A stretch of 64,000 nucleotides of DNA from NCBI RefSeq assembly GCF_947581735.1, contig NZ_CANPVT010000002.1:186001-250000 (forward strand), in the 5' to 3' direction. The translations under genes and the position numbers were made by a program. Shown in pieces: positions 42,593-50,752 of the stretch (positions are counted from its first letter, which is position 1; the number at the start of each line of letters is the position of its first letter). Source of the DNA: Candidatus Palauibacter soopunensis (GTDB taxonomy: Bacteria > Gemmatimonadota > Gemmatimonadetes > Palauibacterales > Palauibacteraceae). The notes beneath the pieces were generated by a model, which saw nothing but the letters and a program-made list of their open reading frames with translations, had not been told where the DNA came from and made no database searches.

Positions 42593-43579
42593 ATGCATGG
42601 ATCGGCGCCGCCGATCGAAACACGGCGAAACAACGGGCGAACGCGACGAATTCACTCGTCGCCGTCCGCGTCGAACGGCGCCGGATCGAGCGGCGAGGCG
42701 CCCCTCGTGCAACTCGACCACCTGGATACGCTCTGGTTCCAGGTGACCGGGACGATCTGCAACCTGCGCTGCGTCCACTGCTTCATCAGTTGTGCTCCGG
42801 ACAACGACAGCTTCGAGTTCCTCTCGCTCGCCGAGGTCGAGGACTGGCTCCGGCGCTCGGAGAAGTGGGGCGTCAAGGAGTACTACTACACCGGCGGCGA
42901 GCCCTTCATGCACCCCGATCTCCCCGCCATGCTGGACCGTACCCTGGAGCGGGGACCCGCTTCCGTGCTGACGAACGGGACGCTGCTCCCCGCGCGGGCC
43001 CTGAAGCCCATCGCCCGGATCGCCCGCACGGCGAGTTACTCGCTGGAGATGCGCGTTTCCCTCGATGGGCCATCGCCCGAGACGAACGACCCGATCCGGG
43101 GCGATGGCACGTTCGATCGCGCCATGGACGGCGTCCGGAAGCTGCTCGAGGCGGGATTCCTGCCGATCATCACCGCCACGCAGGTGTGGGAACCGGAACG
43201 GGACGAAGAGGTGCGGCAGGCCTTCGTCGCCCGGCTTCGGGCGGTGGGATACGAGCACCCGCGGCTCAAGCTTCTCCCGTCCCTCCGCATCGGGCGCGAG
43301 GCGGACCGCGTGCGCCCCTACACGCAAGAGGAGCGTGTGACGGAAGCGATGATGGAGGGCTACGACGAGAACCAGTTGCTCTGCGCGTCGAGCCGGGTGG
43401 TGACGAACCGCGGCATCTACGCCTGCCCCATCCTCATCGAGACGCCGGCGGCCCGCATGGGTTCGACGCTGGAAGAGGCGTCCCGCCCGGTGCGGCTCGG
43501 CGAGTCCGCATGCCACACGTGCTGGCTGCACGGCGCGATCTGCTCCAACTACGGGGGCATCGGGCAGGATGTCTCCTGA
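42593..43579 (+). CDS. Radical SAM protein with C-terminal cysteine cluster
   Basis: The 328-residue protein has the radical SAM cluster CNLRCVHC (about residues 60-67), then YYYTGGEPFMHPDL (GGEP binds SAM's amino group) and VLTNGTLL. C-terminal cysteines LLCASS, YACPIL and ACHTCWLHGAIC suggest a SPASM-type auxiliary cluster, used for modifying peptides or small molecules. Its stop overlaps the metallophosphoesterase start by 11 bases. ATG 42593 is one of several possible starts; the first 45 residues look unstructured. No precursor peptide was found nearby. Confidence 0.85.
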   Translation: MHGSAPPIETRRNNGRTRRIHSSPSASNGAGSSGEAPLVQLDHLDTLWFQVTGTICNLRCVHCFISCAPDNDSFEFLSLAEVEDWLRRSEKWGVKEYYYTGGEPFMHPDLPAMLDRTLERGPASVLTNGTLLPARALKPIARIARTASYSLEMRVSLDGPSPETNDPIRGDGTFDRAMDGVRKLLEAGFLPIITATQVWEPERDEEVRQAFVARLRAVGYEHPRLKLLPSLRIGREADRVRPYTQEERVTEAMMEGYDENQLLCASSRVVTNRGIYACPILIETPAARMGSTLEEASRPVRLGESACHTCWLHGAICSNYGGIGQDVS

Positions 43580-44369
43580 ACCACGCCGGATCGCCGTCTT
43601 CGGCGGTGTCTACAGCAACCACCTGGCGCTGGCGGCCGCGATCGAGGACGCCACCGCCCGGGGGGCGGAAGCGCTCTACTGCCTGGGCGACCTCGGAGCG
43701 TTCGGCCCCCATCCGGACCGCGTGTTTCCTCTCCTCATCGACCACGATGTCCGCGTCCTGCGCGGGAACTACGACGATTCGATCGCGCGCGGCCTCGAAG
43801 ACTGCCAGTGCGGCTACACCGACCCGCGCGACAACTACTTCGCACGGCTTTCGTACCGCTACACGTTCCGGAACACGCACGGGCGGTGGCGCCGCTGGAT
43901 GGACCGTCTCCCCGGCGAGATCCGCCTCGAGGTGAACGGCGCGCGGGTGCTCATGTGCCACGGCAGCCCCCGGCGCATGAACGAATTCCTCTGGGAATCC
44001 GCGACCTCGACACAGTTCCTGACCTGGCTCGCCGGCGAGTACGAGGCGGACATCGTGCTCGCGACCCATACCGGGATCCCGTGGCAGCGCTCGCTGCCCG
44101 GTGGCGGACTCTTCGCGAACGTCGGCGTTCTGGGCCGGCCCGCCAACGACGGGCGGACGGAGGTATGGTACGCGCTGCTGGATTTCGGCGCCGCCGGGCC
44201 GGCGGTGGCTCTCCAGTTCGTGCCCGTGGTCTACGATCACGAACGCCTCGCAGGAGAGATGCGCGACGAAGAACTGCCGGAAGAGTTCGTGGAGACGATC
44301 CTCACGGGCTGGTGGACGACCTGCCTCGAAGTCCTCCCGGCCCGCGAACGCGCTCGCGGGCGGTTCTGA
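43569..44369 (+). CDS. Calcineurin-like metallophosphoesterase
   Basis: The 266-residue protein has a degenerate phosphoesterase site. The first motif is VFGGVYSNHLAL where DxH is usual, so the first metal-binding Asp is Gly and His becomes Tyr. The rest is more typical: CLGDLGAFGPHPD, LRGNYDD (usually GNHD), VLMCHGSPRRMNE and ATHTGIPW. With two or more ligands altered, hydrolysis is uncertain. It is translationally coupled to the radical SAM gene, which suggests a joint role. Confidence 0.8.
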   Translation: MSPEPRRIAVFGGVYSNHLALAAAIEDATARGAEALYCLGDLGAFGPHPDRVFPLLIDHDVRVLRGNYDDSIARGLEDCQCGYTDPRDNYFARLSYRYTFRNTHGRWRRWMDRLPGEIRLEVNGARVLMCHGSPRRMNEFLWESATSTQFLTWLAGEYEADIVLATHTGIPWQRSLPGGGLFANVGVLGRPANDGRTEVWYALLDFGAAGPAVALQFVPVVYDHERLAGEMRDEELPEEFVETILTGWWTTCLEVLPARERARGRF

Positions 44370-44391
44370 CTCACCCGTCCGGCAATACATT

Positions 44392-44419
44392 TTGCGGCGT
44401 GGCCGATCCGCGTTAGCTT
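44392..44419 (+). promoter_or_regulatory. Candidate sigma-factor gene promoter
   Basis: TTGCGG (44392-44397) and TAGCTT (44414-44419) are separated by 16 bases, just after the metallophosphoesterase stop. The same -10 is used by the ExbB-like gene's candidate promoter. The gene starts at ATG 44518. Confidence 0.35.
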
Positions 44420-44517
44420 CATTACAGCGTCGGAAGGTCCGCGCGCGCCGGAGCCGGAATCGGCAGATCGGCCCGACAGCAAGGCCGGGTCGACGTCGGC
44501 AAAGAGAGGAAGTTGCG

Positions 44518-45357
44518 ATGGATCGCGAGGGTTTGTCGCCCAACATCCTCGAACGCTACCTCGAGGAACTGGGTCGTTATCCGCTCCTGAGCCCCAGCGA
44601 AGAACGTGAGACCGCCCGCTCGGCGCGTGGCGGCGACGTCTCCGCCCTCGACCGTCTCATCCGCGCGAATCTGCGCTTCGTCATTTCCATCGCCCGACGT
44701 TACCGCAACAAGGGGCTGAGCTTCCTCGACCTCATTCAGGAGGGGAACGTCGGCCTGGTCATCGCCGCTCGAAAGTTCGACCCGGACCACGGCGTGAAGT
44801 TCATCAGCTACGCCGTGTGGTGGATTCGCCAGGCGATCCTGTCCGCCATCGCGAAGCAGGGCCGGCCCGTGCGGGTGCCGCTCAACCGGGCGACGGAGCT
44901 GGCGCGCATGATCCGCGCGCGGGGCGAACTGCGTCAGACCCTCGACCGTGAGCCCAACGATCGGGAGATCGCGGACGAAACGGGATTGACGATCCCCACG
45001 GTCGCGCTGCTGCGGAGGCTGAACGCGCGCGAGGTTCGACTCGATGCGCGGGTCGGGGCCTCCGACGACAGCGATCTCGCGGAGCGGTTTCTCGCCGACG
45101 AGACCGACGTCGAGGAAGTCGTCGAACGTCGCCTGCTGAAGCGGCACATCGCCGAGGGTCTGCGCCGCCTCAGGCCACGCGATGCGCGTGTCGTCCGGCT
45201 GTACTACGGGCTTCAGGGCGAAGACCCGCATACGCTGGAGCAGATCGGTCGCTTGCTGGGCGTCACGCGCGAACGCGTCCGGCAACTCCGGGATCGAGCG
45301 CTCCGGGAGTTGCGGGAAGGTCCGGAGGGACAGAGCCTCGCGACCTTCGCCACCTAG
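44518..45357 (+). CDS. RNA polymerase sigma factor, RpoD/group 2 type
   Basis: The 279-residue protein has sigma regions 1.2 to 4.2 and no region 1.1. Region 2 reads FLDLIQEGNVGLVIAARKFD followed by YAVWWIRQAI (promoter melting and -10 recognition). Region 4.2 is TLEQIGRLLGVTRERVRQLRDRAL (-35 recognition). ATG 44518 follows GAGAGGAAG. Many phyla use a short primary sigma of this kind; it could be the housekeeping factor or a group 2 stress factor. No anti-sigma gene is adjacent. Confidence 0.93.
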   Translation: MDREGLSPNILERYLEELGRYPLLSPSEERETARSARGGDVSALDRLIRANLRFVISIARRYRNKGLSFLDLIQEGNVGLVIAARKFDPDHGVKFISYAVWWIRQAILSAIAKQGRPVRVPLNRATELARMIRARGELRQTLDREPNDREIADETGLTIPTVALLRRLNAREVRLDARVGASDDSDLAERFLADETDVEEVVERRLLKRHIAEGLRRLRPRDARVVRLYYGLQGEDPHTLEQIGRLLGVTRERVRQLRDRALRELREGPEGQSLATFAT

Positions 45358-45379
45358 TGTCGCGTCCCGAAAATTCCAG

Positions 45380-46363
45380 TTGGAGGCGGCGGCGCTGAAG
45401 CCGGTCGGCCTGTTCCAGCATCCCGACTGTAGCCGGCACGACACGGGCTGGGGTCATCCGGAGCACCAGGGACGCCTCCGCGCCCTGATGAGTGCGCTCG
45501 AGCGGGCGCTGCCCGAGCTTCACGCGGACATCCTCCCCGTCATGCCGCCCCCGGCGGGAATCGCCGAACTGGAGCGGGCCCACACGCCGGGACACGTAGA
45601 ACGCGTGCGTGCGATCTGCGACCGGTCCGTCGAGAGCGGACAGATCGTGCGGATCGATCCCGATACGCCGGTCTCGCCGGGAAGCTGGGACGCCGCCGTC
45701 GCCGCGTCCGGGTGCGGAGTCGCGGCGGTGGACGCGGTCCTCGACGGAACGTGCCGCGCGGGATTCTGCGCCGTACGCCCGCCGGGACACCACGCGACGC
45801 CGGACCGGGCCATGGGCTTCTGCCTCTTCAACCACATCGCCGTGGCCGCCCGTCACGCCCTGGCCGGGCCGGAAGTCGAGCGGGTGCTGATCGTGGATTG
45901 GGATGTGCACCACGGGAACGGGACCCAGGACATCTTCTACGACGATCCCTCCGTCTTCTTCCTCTCGATGCATCAGCACCCCCTCTTCCCCGGCACCGGG
46001 TCCGCCGCTGAACGCGGACGGGGAGCGGGGGAGGGGACGACGCTGAACCTCCCCATGCCCGCGGGTCTCCCGTCCGAACGCTACGTGGAGACGCTGCTCG
46101 ATGGCGTCGACAGGGCACTGTCCCGCTTCGAACCCGACATCACGCTCATCTCCGCCGGGTTCGACGCGGGAGCGGAGGATCCGCTGGGGGGCTTCACTCT
46201 TGCCCCGGCGGACTTCGACACGCTGACGCACGAGGTCGTCGGGCGGACGCGGGCCACGGCCCGGAACCGCGTGGTCTCCTTCCTCGAGGGCGGTTACAAT
46301 CCCGACGAACTGGGACGCAACGTCGTCTCTCACCTGACGGCCCTGCGCGACGCCACGGGCTGA
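45380..46363 (+). CDS. Histone-deacetylase-family amidohydrolase
   Basis: This enzyme of about 325 residues has the arginase-deacetylase zinc site: RPPGHHATPDRAMGFC, VDWDVHHGNGTQDIFYDD and ISAGFDAGAEDPLGG, plus the active-site Tyr in LEGGYNPDEL. Family members remove acyl groups from lysine, polyamines or acetoin-related targets. The start is unclear: TTG 45380 has no ribosome site, while CTG 45395 follows GGAGG at eight bases. It may begin an operon with the M24 peptidase, epimerase and TrpF-like genes. Confidence 0.9.
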   Translation: MEAAALKPVGLFQHPDCSRHDTGWGHPEHQGRLRALMSALERALPELHADILPVMPPPAGIAELERAHTPGHVERVRAICDRSVESGQIVRIDPDTPVSPGSWDAAVAASGCGVAAVDAVLDGTCRAGFCAVRPPGHHATPDRAMGFCLFNHIAVAARHALAGPEVERVLIVDWDVHHGNGTQDIFYDDPSVFFLSMHQHPLFPGTGSAAERGRGAGEGTTLNLPMPAGLPSERYVETLLDGVDRALSRFEPDITLISAGFDAGAEDPLGGFTLAPADFDTLTHEVVGRTRATARNRVVSFLEGGYNPDELGRNVVSHLTALRDATG

Positions 46364-46402
46364 CCGCCCCGGGAGCGCGCCCCGCAGAACAGGAGCCCGG
46401 CC

Positions 46403-47638
46403 TTGCCCGACCTTGATGTCACCTTCCTGAAGACCGCTTCACGGGAGCTCGAACGACAGAAAATCGACGCCTGGCTGCTGTACGACTTCCGGGCCCTCAA
46501 TCCGCTGGCGGCTCACCTCGTCGGCCTGCCCGAAGGCCAGAAGCGTCGGTACTTCGTCCTCATCGAACCGGGGCGGACGCCGCACGCGCTCGTCCAGAAG
46601 ATCGAGGTGTCCGGATGGGACGGGTGGCCGCACCGGCTCACGAGCTACGTCGGCTGGGACGAGATGGAGACGGCGCTGCGCGAGATGCTGCAGGGCATGG
46701 GAGCGGTCGCGATGGAGGTGAGCCCGCGGGACTCGATCCCCTACGTGGACCACGTCCCGGCCGGCGTCGTCGAACTCGTCGAGTCGCTCGGACCCAGGGT
46801 CGTCAGCTCGGTGGACCTGATCTCCGGGACCGCGGCCCAGTGGGGCGCGCACGGGCACGCACTGCACCTCGGGACGGCCGAGATCCTGGCGCGAACCGCG
46901 CGGACGGCGTTCGAACTGGCGGTGCGCGCGGCGGGGCTGGCGCCGGAGGCGGATCCCGGGACGGCGGCTGCCTTCGACATCTCCGGCGAGCCGACCCCCG
47001 TCACGGAACACGACCTCGCCGAATGGATCCGGGCGCGCCTGCGCGCCGAGGGCCTGACGGAGACGGACACGATCGTGGCGGTGGGCCCCAACGCCGCCAA
47101 GCCGCACTACGAGCCGCCGGCCGAGGGATCGTCGGCGCTCACGGCGGACCAGGTGTTCATGGTGGATCTGTGGGGTCGCGTGGCGGGCGAACCCGACGCC
47201 GTCTTCGCCGACCAGACATGGATGGGCTTCCTCGGCCCGGAGCCGCCCGCCGAGGTAATCGCCGCCTGGGACGCGGTCGTCGCGGCCCGGGACGCGGCGG
47301 TCGATGTGATCCGGAAGGACCCGGGCGCCACCGGCGCCGACGCGGATCGGGCGGCCCGGGACACGCTGATCGCGCGCGGCTACGAGGACGCCATCTTCCA
47401 TCGCACCGGGCACGGGATCGACCGTGAACTCCACGGCGTCGGTCCCACCCTCGACAGCATCGAGATGCGGGACGACCGGCGGCTCGTGGCGGGCGTCGGC
47501 TTTTCCGTCGAGCCCGGCGTCTACCTGGAGGGGCGCTTCGGCCACCGGACGGAAATCGATGTCTACATGCGAGAGGATGGGCCCGAAGTGACTCCGTCCC
47601 GCATCCAGTACAATCTCTGGCGGACCACCGAGGGTTGA
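46403..47638 (+). CDS. M24-family Xaa-Pro aminopeptidase
   Basis: The 411-residue cytoplasmic protein has the pita-bread domain with all five metal ligands: MVDLWG (Asp), VFADQTW (Asp), HRTGHGIDRELHGVG (His), SVEPGVYL (Glu) and HRTEIDVY (Glu). The N-terminal half is the creatinase-like domain. It should cut residues from proline-containing peptides. TTG 46403 follows CAGGAG. Its stop is one base before the dipeptide epimerase start. Confidence 0.9.
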   Translation: MPDLDVTFLKTASRELERQKIDAWLLYDFRALNPLAAHLVGLPEGQKRRYFVLIEPGRTPHALVQKIEVSGWDGWPHRLTSYVGWDEMETALREMLQGMGAVAMEVSPRDSIPYVDHVPAGVVELVESLGPRVVSSVDLISGTAAQWGAHGHALHLGTAEILARTARTAFELAVRAAGLAPEADPGTAAAFDISGEPTPVTEHDLAEWIRARLRAEGLTETDTIVAVGPNAAKPHYEPPAEGSSALTADQVFMVDLWGRVAGEPDAVFADQTWMGFLGPEPPAEVIAAWDAVVAARDAAVDVIRKDPGATGADADRAARDTLIARGYEDAIFHRTGHGIDRELHGVGPTLDSIEMRDDRRLVAGVGFSVEPGVYLEGRFGHRTEIDVYMREDGPEVTPSRIQYNLWRTTEG

Positions 47639-47639
47639 G

Positions 47640-48677
47640 ATGAAAATCTCGTGGGAGCCGTTCCACGTCGAGACGGCGCACCCCTTCGGCATCAGCCGCG
47701 GCGTGAAGACGGGCGACGATCTGGTGTGGGTGCGACTGGAGCACGAGGGGATCGAAGGCTGGGGCGAGGCGGATCCGTCCGGATACTACGGGGAGACGGC
47801 GGACACGGTGGAAGCGGCCCTGAGGAAGCTGGCCCCCCGCATCGAAGAGGTGGAAGACCCGTTCCGGCTCGAGAGCATCGAGCGGGATCTCGCGAGCCTC
47901 CTCGGCCGCAACGGGTCGGCCCGCTGCGCCATCTCGTCGGCGCTTCACGACTGGGTCGGAAAGCGCGCCGGGCTTCCGCTCTGGAAGCTCTGGGGCCTGG
48001 ATCCGGCCGACGCGCCGCTCAGTTCGTTCACGATCGGAATCGACGCTCCGGACGTCATGGCCCGGAAGACGCGCGAGGCCGAAGCGTGGCCCATCCTCAA
48101 GATCAAGCTCGGAAGCGACGATGACGAGGCGCGGCTGAGCGCCGTCCGGGGCGCGGCCCCCGACAAGATCCTGCGCGTGGACGCGAACGCGGCCTGGACG
48201 CCCGCCGAAGCCATCGAGGGGATCGCGATGTGCGCCGAGTACGGCGTGGAGTTCGTGGAGCAGCCGCTCCCGCCGACGGAGAACGACGAACTGGCCTTCG
48301 TCCGCTCGCGCGCGGTTCTCCCCATCGTCGTGGACGAGTCGAGCATCGTGGCGAGCGACATCCCGCAACTCGACGGCCTCGTCGACGGCATCAACATCAA
48401 GCTCGCCAAGTGCGGCGGTCCGAGGGAGGCGCTCCGCATGGTACACACCGCGCGCGCGTGCGGCCTCTCGGTCATGCTGGGGTGCATGCTGGAGACGAGC
48501 CTCGGAATCGCGCCCGCGGCACACCTCGCCTCGCTCGTGGACTACGCGGACCTGGATGGCGCCGCGCTCCTCCGTTCCGATCCGTTCACCGGCCCGCATC
48601 TCGAGGAGGGTCGAATCGTCCTGCCCGACGGGCCGGGGCTCGGCGTCGAACGCGCAGCCACGGGGGCGTCCGCCTGA
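47640..48677 (+). CDS. Dipeptide epimerase (L-Ala-D/L-Glu epimerase-like, enolase superfamily)
   Basis: The 345-residue enzyme has the muconate-lactonizing subgroup residues: KIKLGS (catalytic Lys), RVDANAAW (Asp), FVEQPLPP (Glu), VVDESS (Asp) and INIKLAKCGG (second Lys). DLDGAALL near the end matches the substrate loop of dipeptide epimerases. These racemise the second residue of dipeptides, often those from peptidoglycan. Its gene follows the M24 peptidase by one base and overlaps the TrpF-like frame by four. Confidence 0.88.
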   Translation: MKISWEPFHVETAHPFGISRGVKTGDDLVWVRLEHEGIEGWGEADPSGYYGETADTVEAALRKLAPRIEEVEDPFRLESIERDLASLLGRNGSARCAISSALHDWVGKRAGLPLWKLWGLDPADAPLSSFTIGIDAPDVMARKTREAEAWPILKIKLGSDDDEARLSAVRGAAPDKILRVDANAAWTPAEAIEGIAMCAEYGVEFVEQPLPPTENDELAFVRSRAVLPIVVDESSIVASDIPQLDGLVDGINIKLAKCGGPREALRMVHTARACGLSVMLGCMLETSLGIAPAAHLASLVDYADLDGAALLRSDPFTGPHLEEGRIVLPDGPGLGVERAATGASA

Positions 48678-49345
48678 GCCATCGGAAGCCGGCGGTCAAG
48701 ATCTGCTGCATCGAGAGCCGCGGGGAGGCCGCGCTCGCCGCCCGCCACGGTGCGACGGCGATCGGGCTCGTCTCGGCGATGCCAAGCGGGCCGGGGGTCA
48801 TCGATGACGCCACGATCCGGCACATCGCGGCCGGCGCCCCGCCCGGCGTCGCGACCTTCCTGCTCACGTCGCGGACGGACCCGGAGGAGATCGTGGGCCA
48901 GCAGCGCCACGCCGGGGCCGACACGCTGCAGCTCGTGGACCGGCTGGCGTCCGATGCGCTCCGCACCCTGCGCCGCCTTTTGCCGGGCGTCTCGCTCGTT
49001 CAGGTCGTCCACGTCCGGGGAGAGCAGTCGGTCGAGGACGCCGTCGCGGTGGCGCCGCTGGTCGACGCCGTCCTGCTCGACTCGGGCAACCCCGACCTTC
49101 CCGTCCGGCAACTCGGGGGCACGGGTCGCGTGCACGACTGGGGCCACAGCCGCGCGATCGTCGAGCGGGCCGACTGCCCGGTCTACCTCGCGGGAGGCCT
49201 CCGGCCGACCAACGTGGCCGCGGCCGTGCGCGCGGTCCGTCCCTTCGGCGTGGATGTCTGCTCGGGAGTGAGAACGGACGGGCGACTCGACGAGGAGCGG
49301 CTGCGACGCTTCATGCGCGCAGCGAGAGGCAGCGGCGACGGCTAG
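48674..49345 (+). CDS. TrpF-like (phosphoribosylanthranilate isomerase family) protein, non-AUG start
   Basis: The 223-residue TIM barrel starts VKICCIESRGEAALAARHG; KIC with its catalytic Cys matches TrpF. VDAVLLDSG holds the expected Asp, and YLAGGLRPTNV and GVDVCSGVR are phosphate-binding loops. KICC and AMPSGPGVIDD differ from canonical TrpF. No other trp gene is near. Upstream of KICC the frame has no ATG, GTG or TTG; CTG 48674, overlapping the previous TGA, is the best start, implying translational coupling. Confidence 0.8.
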   Translation: MSHRKPAVKICCIESRGEAALAARHGATAIGLVSAMPSGPGVIDDATIRHIAAGAPPGVATFLLTSRTDPEEIVGQQRHAGADTLQLVDRLASDALRTLRRLLPGVSLVQVVHVRGEQSVEDAVAVAPLVDAVLLDSGNPDLPVRQLGGTGRVHDWGHSRAIVERADCPVYLAGGLRPTNVAAAVRAVRPFGVDVCSGVRTDGRLDEERLRRFMRAARGSGDG

Positions 49346-49365
49346 CCCGTCCGGGTCTCGCGCCC

Positions 49366-50646
49366 CTAGTCCGTCCGCACGAGGGCGCCGCGCCGGCACG
49401 TGAGCGCGAGTTCCTCGGTCTCCGACGCCTCGCACGCCTCACGCCGCCCGGCTTCGTCCGCGTAGAGGGAGTACAGCGCCTGTCCCATCGCTTCGTAACA
49501 CCGAGGCTTGGCCGAGTCTTCGATGGTGCGGCAGAACGAGAACCCGGCGTCGGTCGTCGCGGTGACGTCCACGAAGTTCCTGACGACGCCCACGTAGCAC
49601 CAATCGCGGTAGTCCTCCGGCGACTTCCGGCACTCACTGCGCGCATCGTCCTCGTCCTGCAGCGTGCGGCCGCTGATGTCGCGGCCGAGGCTCATGAAGC
49701 AGTCGTCTCGCCAGCCGTCCGGCGCCTCGAGACAGGAGGAGGCCGCGTCCGCGACGTCCCAGTCGTTGTGCCAGAGCATGGCGGACGTCTGCATCTGGTA
49801 ACAGGAGGTCAGGTACCGCGCGTCCAGAATCGAGCAGGGGTAGTGCGGGTCGTCGTCGCGCAGCGGCTCGAAGGGTTCGACGCCCCCGGCCATCGCCATC
49901 GCCCCGTGGTCGTGCGCGTCCGCGCCATGGTCCGAGGCCTCGGCCGCTGTCTCCGCCCCGCCCTCCATGGCGGTCCCGTCGGACACCAGTTCGGCGGCCG
50001 GATGATGGGGATCGATCGCGTTGACCACGTTCTCCATGAACGCCCCGCCGTAGCAGGAGTTCCGGTTCCATCCGGTCGTCAGCAGGTCGCAGCCCTCGAG
50101 GGCCATGAGAAGATGATGGCCGTAGTACATCGTCAGACCGTGTCCGAGACCGTGCAGGCACTGGAAGAGCAGCCAGCGGTCCGCGGGGTCCGCTTCGTAG
50201 GGCTCGCAGAGCCCGGCGACCTTCTCCGCGTTCGGTTCGCCCGTGGCGATGAAATAGGCCTGAACGACGCCGTGGTAGCACCCCGACTGGAAGATTTCCG
50301 TGCACTCCTCGAAAACGTCGGTGAAGATCTCTCCGGGCGAGTACGCGTTGATGCCGATCGCGTGCGTGAAGACGTGGGATTGCGACCGAACCGCCCTGTC
50401 CGCGGCGGCCAACCACTCGAGCGTTTCCAACGCGGCGCCTGTTCCGGTCGCGGCGAGTTCGTCGAGGAGCCGTGCTTCATAGCATACCTGCTTCTCCTCC
50501 CACCCCAACTCGCGGCACGCCTCGAACGCGGCCATCGCTTCGGCCGAAGCCCCGGGAGGCATGGACGGCCCCCCGCACGTCGCCGCCACGATCCCGATCG
50601 CCATGACAAGGCCTGGCAGCCCGCGGGCCCGGACGTGACGGTTCAT
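49366..50646 (-). CDS. Exported cysteine-pair repeat protein, probable lipoprotein
   Basis: I start at ATG 50646 after GAGAGGGA; the 426-residue protein has a signal peptide with lipobox-like VAATC. The mature part contains 18 cysteines arranged as nine pairs, C-x(7-15)-C, and in eight pairs the second Cys is followed by Tyr, Phe or Leu (for example SGCYHGVV, DDCFMSLG, DWCYVGVV, RCYEAMGQ). Pairs recur every 30-55 residues. A His-rich stretch (HGADAHDHGAM) interrupts the middle. This suggests a helical disulfide repeat. I do not know the family's function. Confidence 0.75.
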   Translation of the reverse strand: MNRHVRARGLPGLVMAIGIVAATCGGPSMPPGASAEAMAAFEACRELGWEEKQVCYEARLLDELAATGTGAALETLEWLAAADRAVRSQSHVFTHAIGINAYSPGEIFTDVFEECTEIFQSGCYHGVVQAYFIATGEPNAEKVAGLCEPYEADPADRWLLFQCLHGLGHGLTMYYGHHLLMALEGCDLLTTGWNRNSCYGGAFMENVVNAIDPHHPAAELVSDGTAMEGGAETAAEASDHGADAHDHGAMAMAGGVEPFEPLRDDDPHYPCSILDARYLTSCYQMQTSAMLWHNDWDVADAASSCLEAPDGWRDDCFMSLGRDISGRTLQDEDDARSECRKSPEDYRDWCYVGVVRNFVDVTATTDAGFSFCRTIEDSAKPRCYEAMGQALYSLYADEAGRREACEASETEELALTCRRGALVRTD

Positions 50647-50752
50647 TCCCTCTCCCTCGCTTCGCGCCGACTCGCGGCGGGTGGACATCGATGGCACAAC
50701 CTGACGGAGCGTCATCCTCCCAACAAGCGAAGCGGGCAGCTCGACGGCCCGC

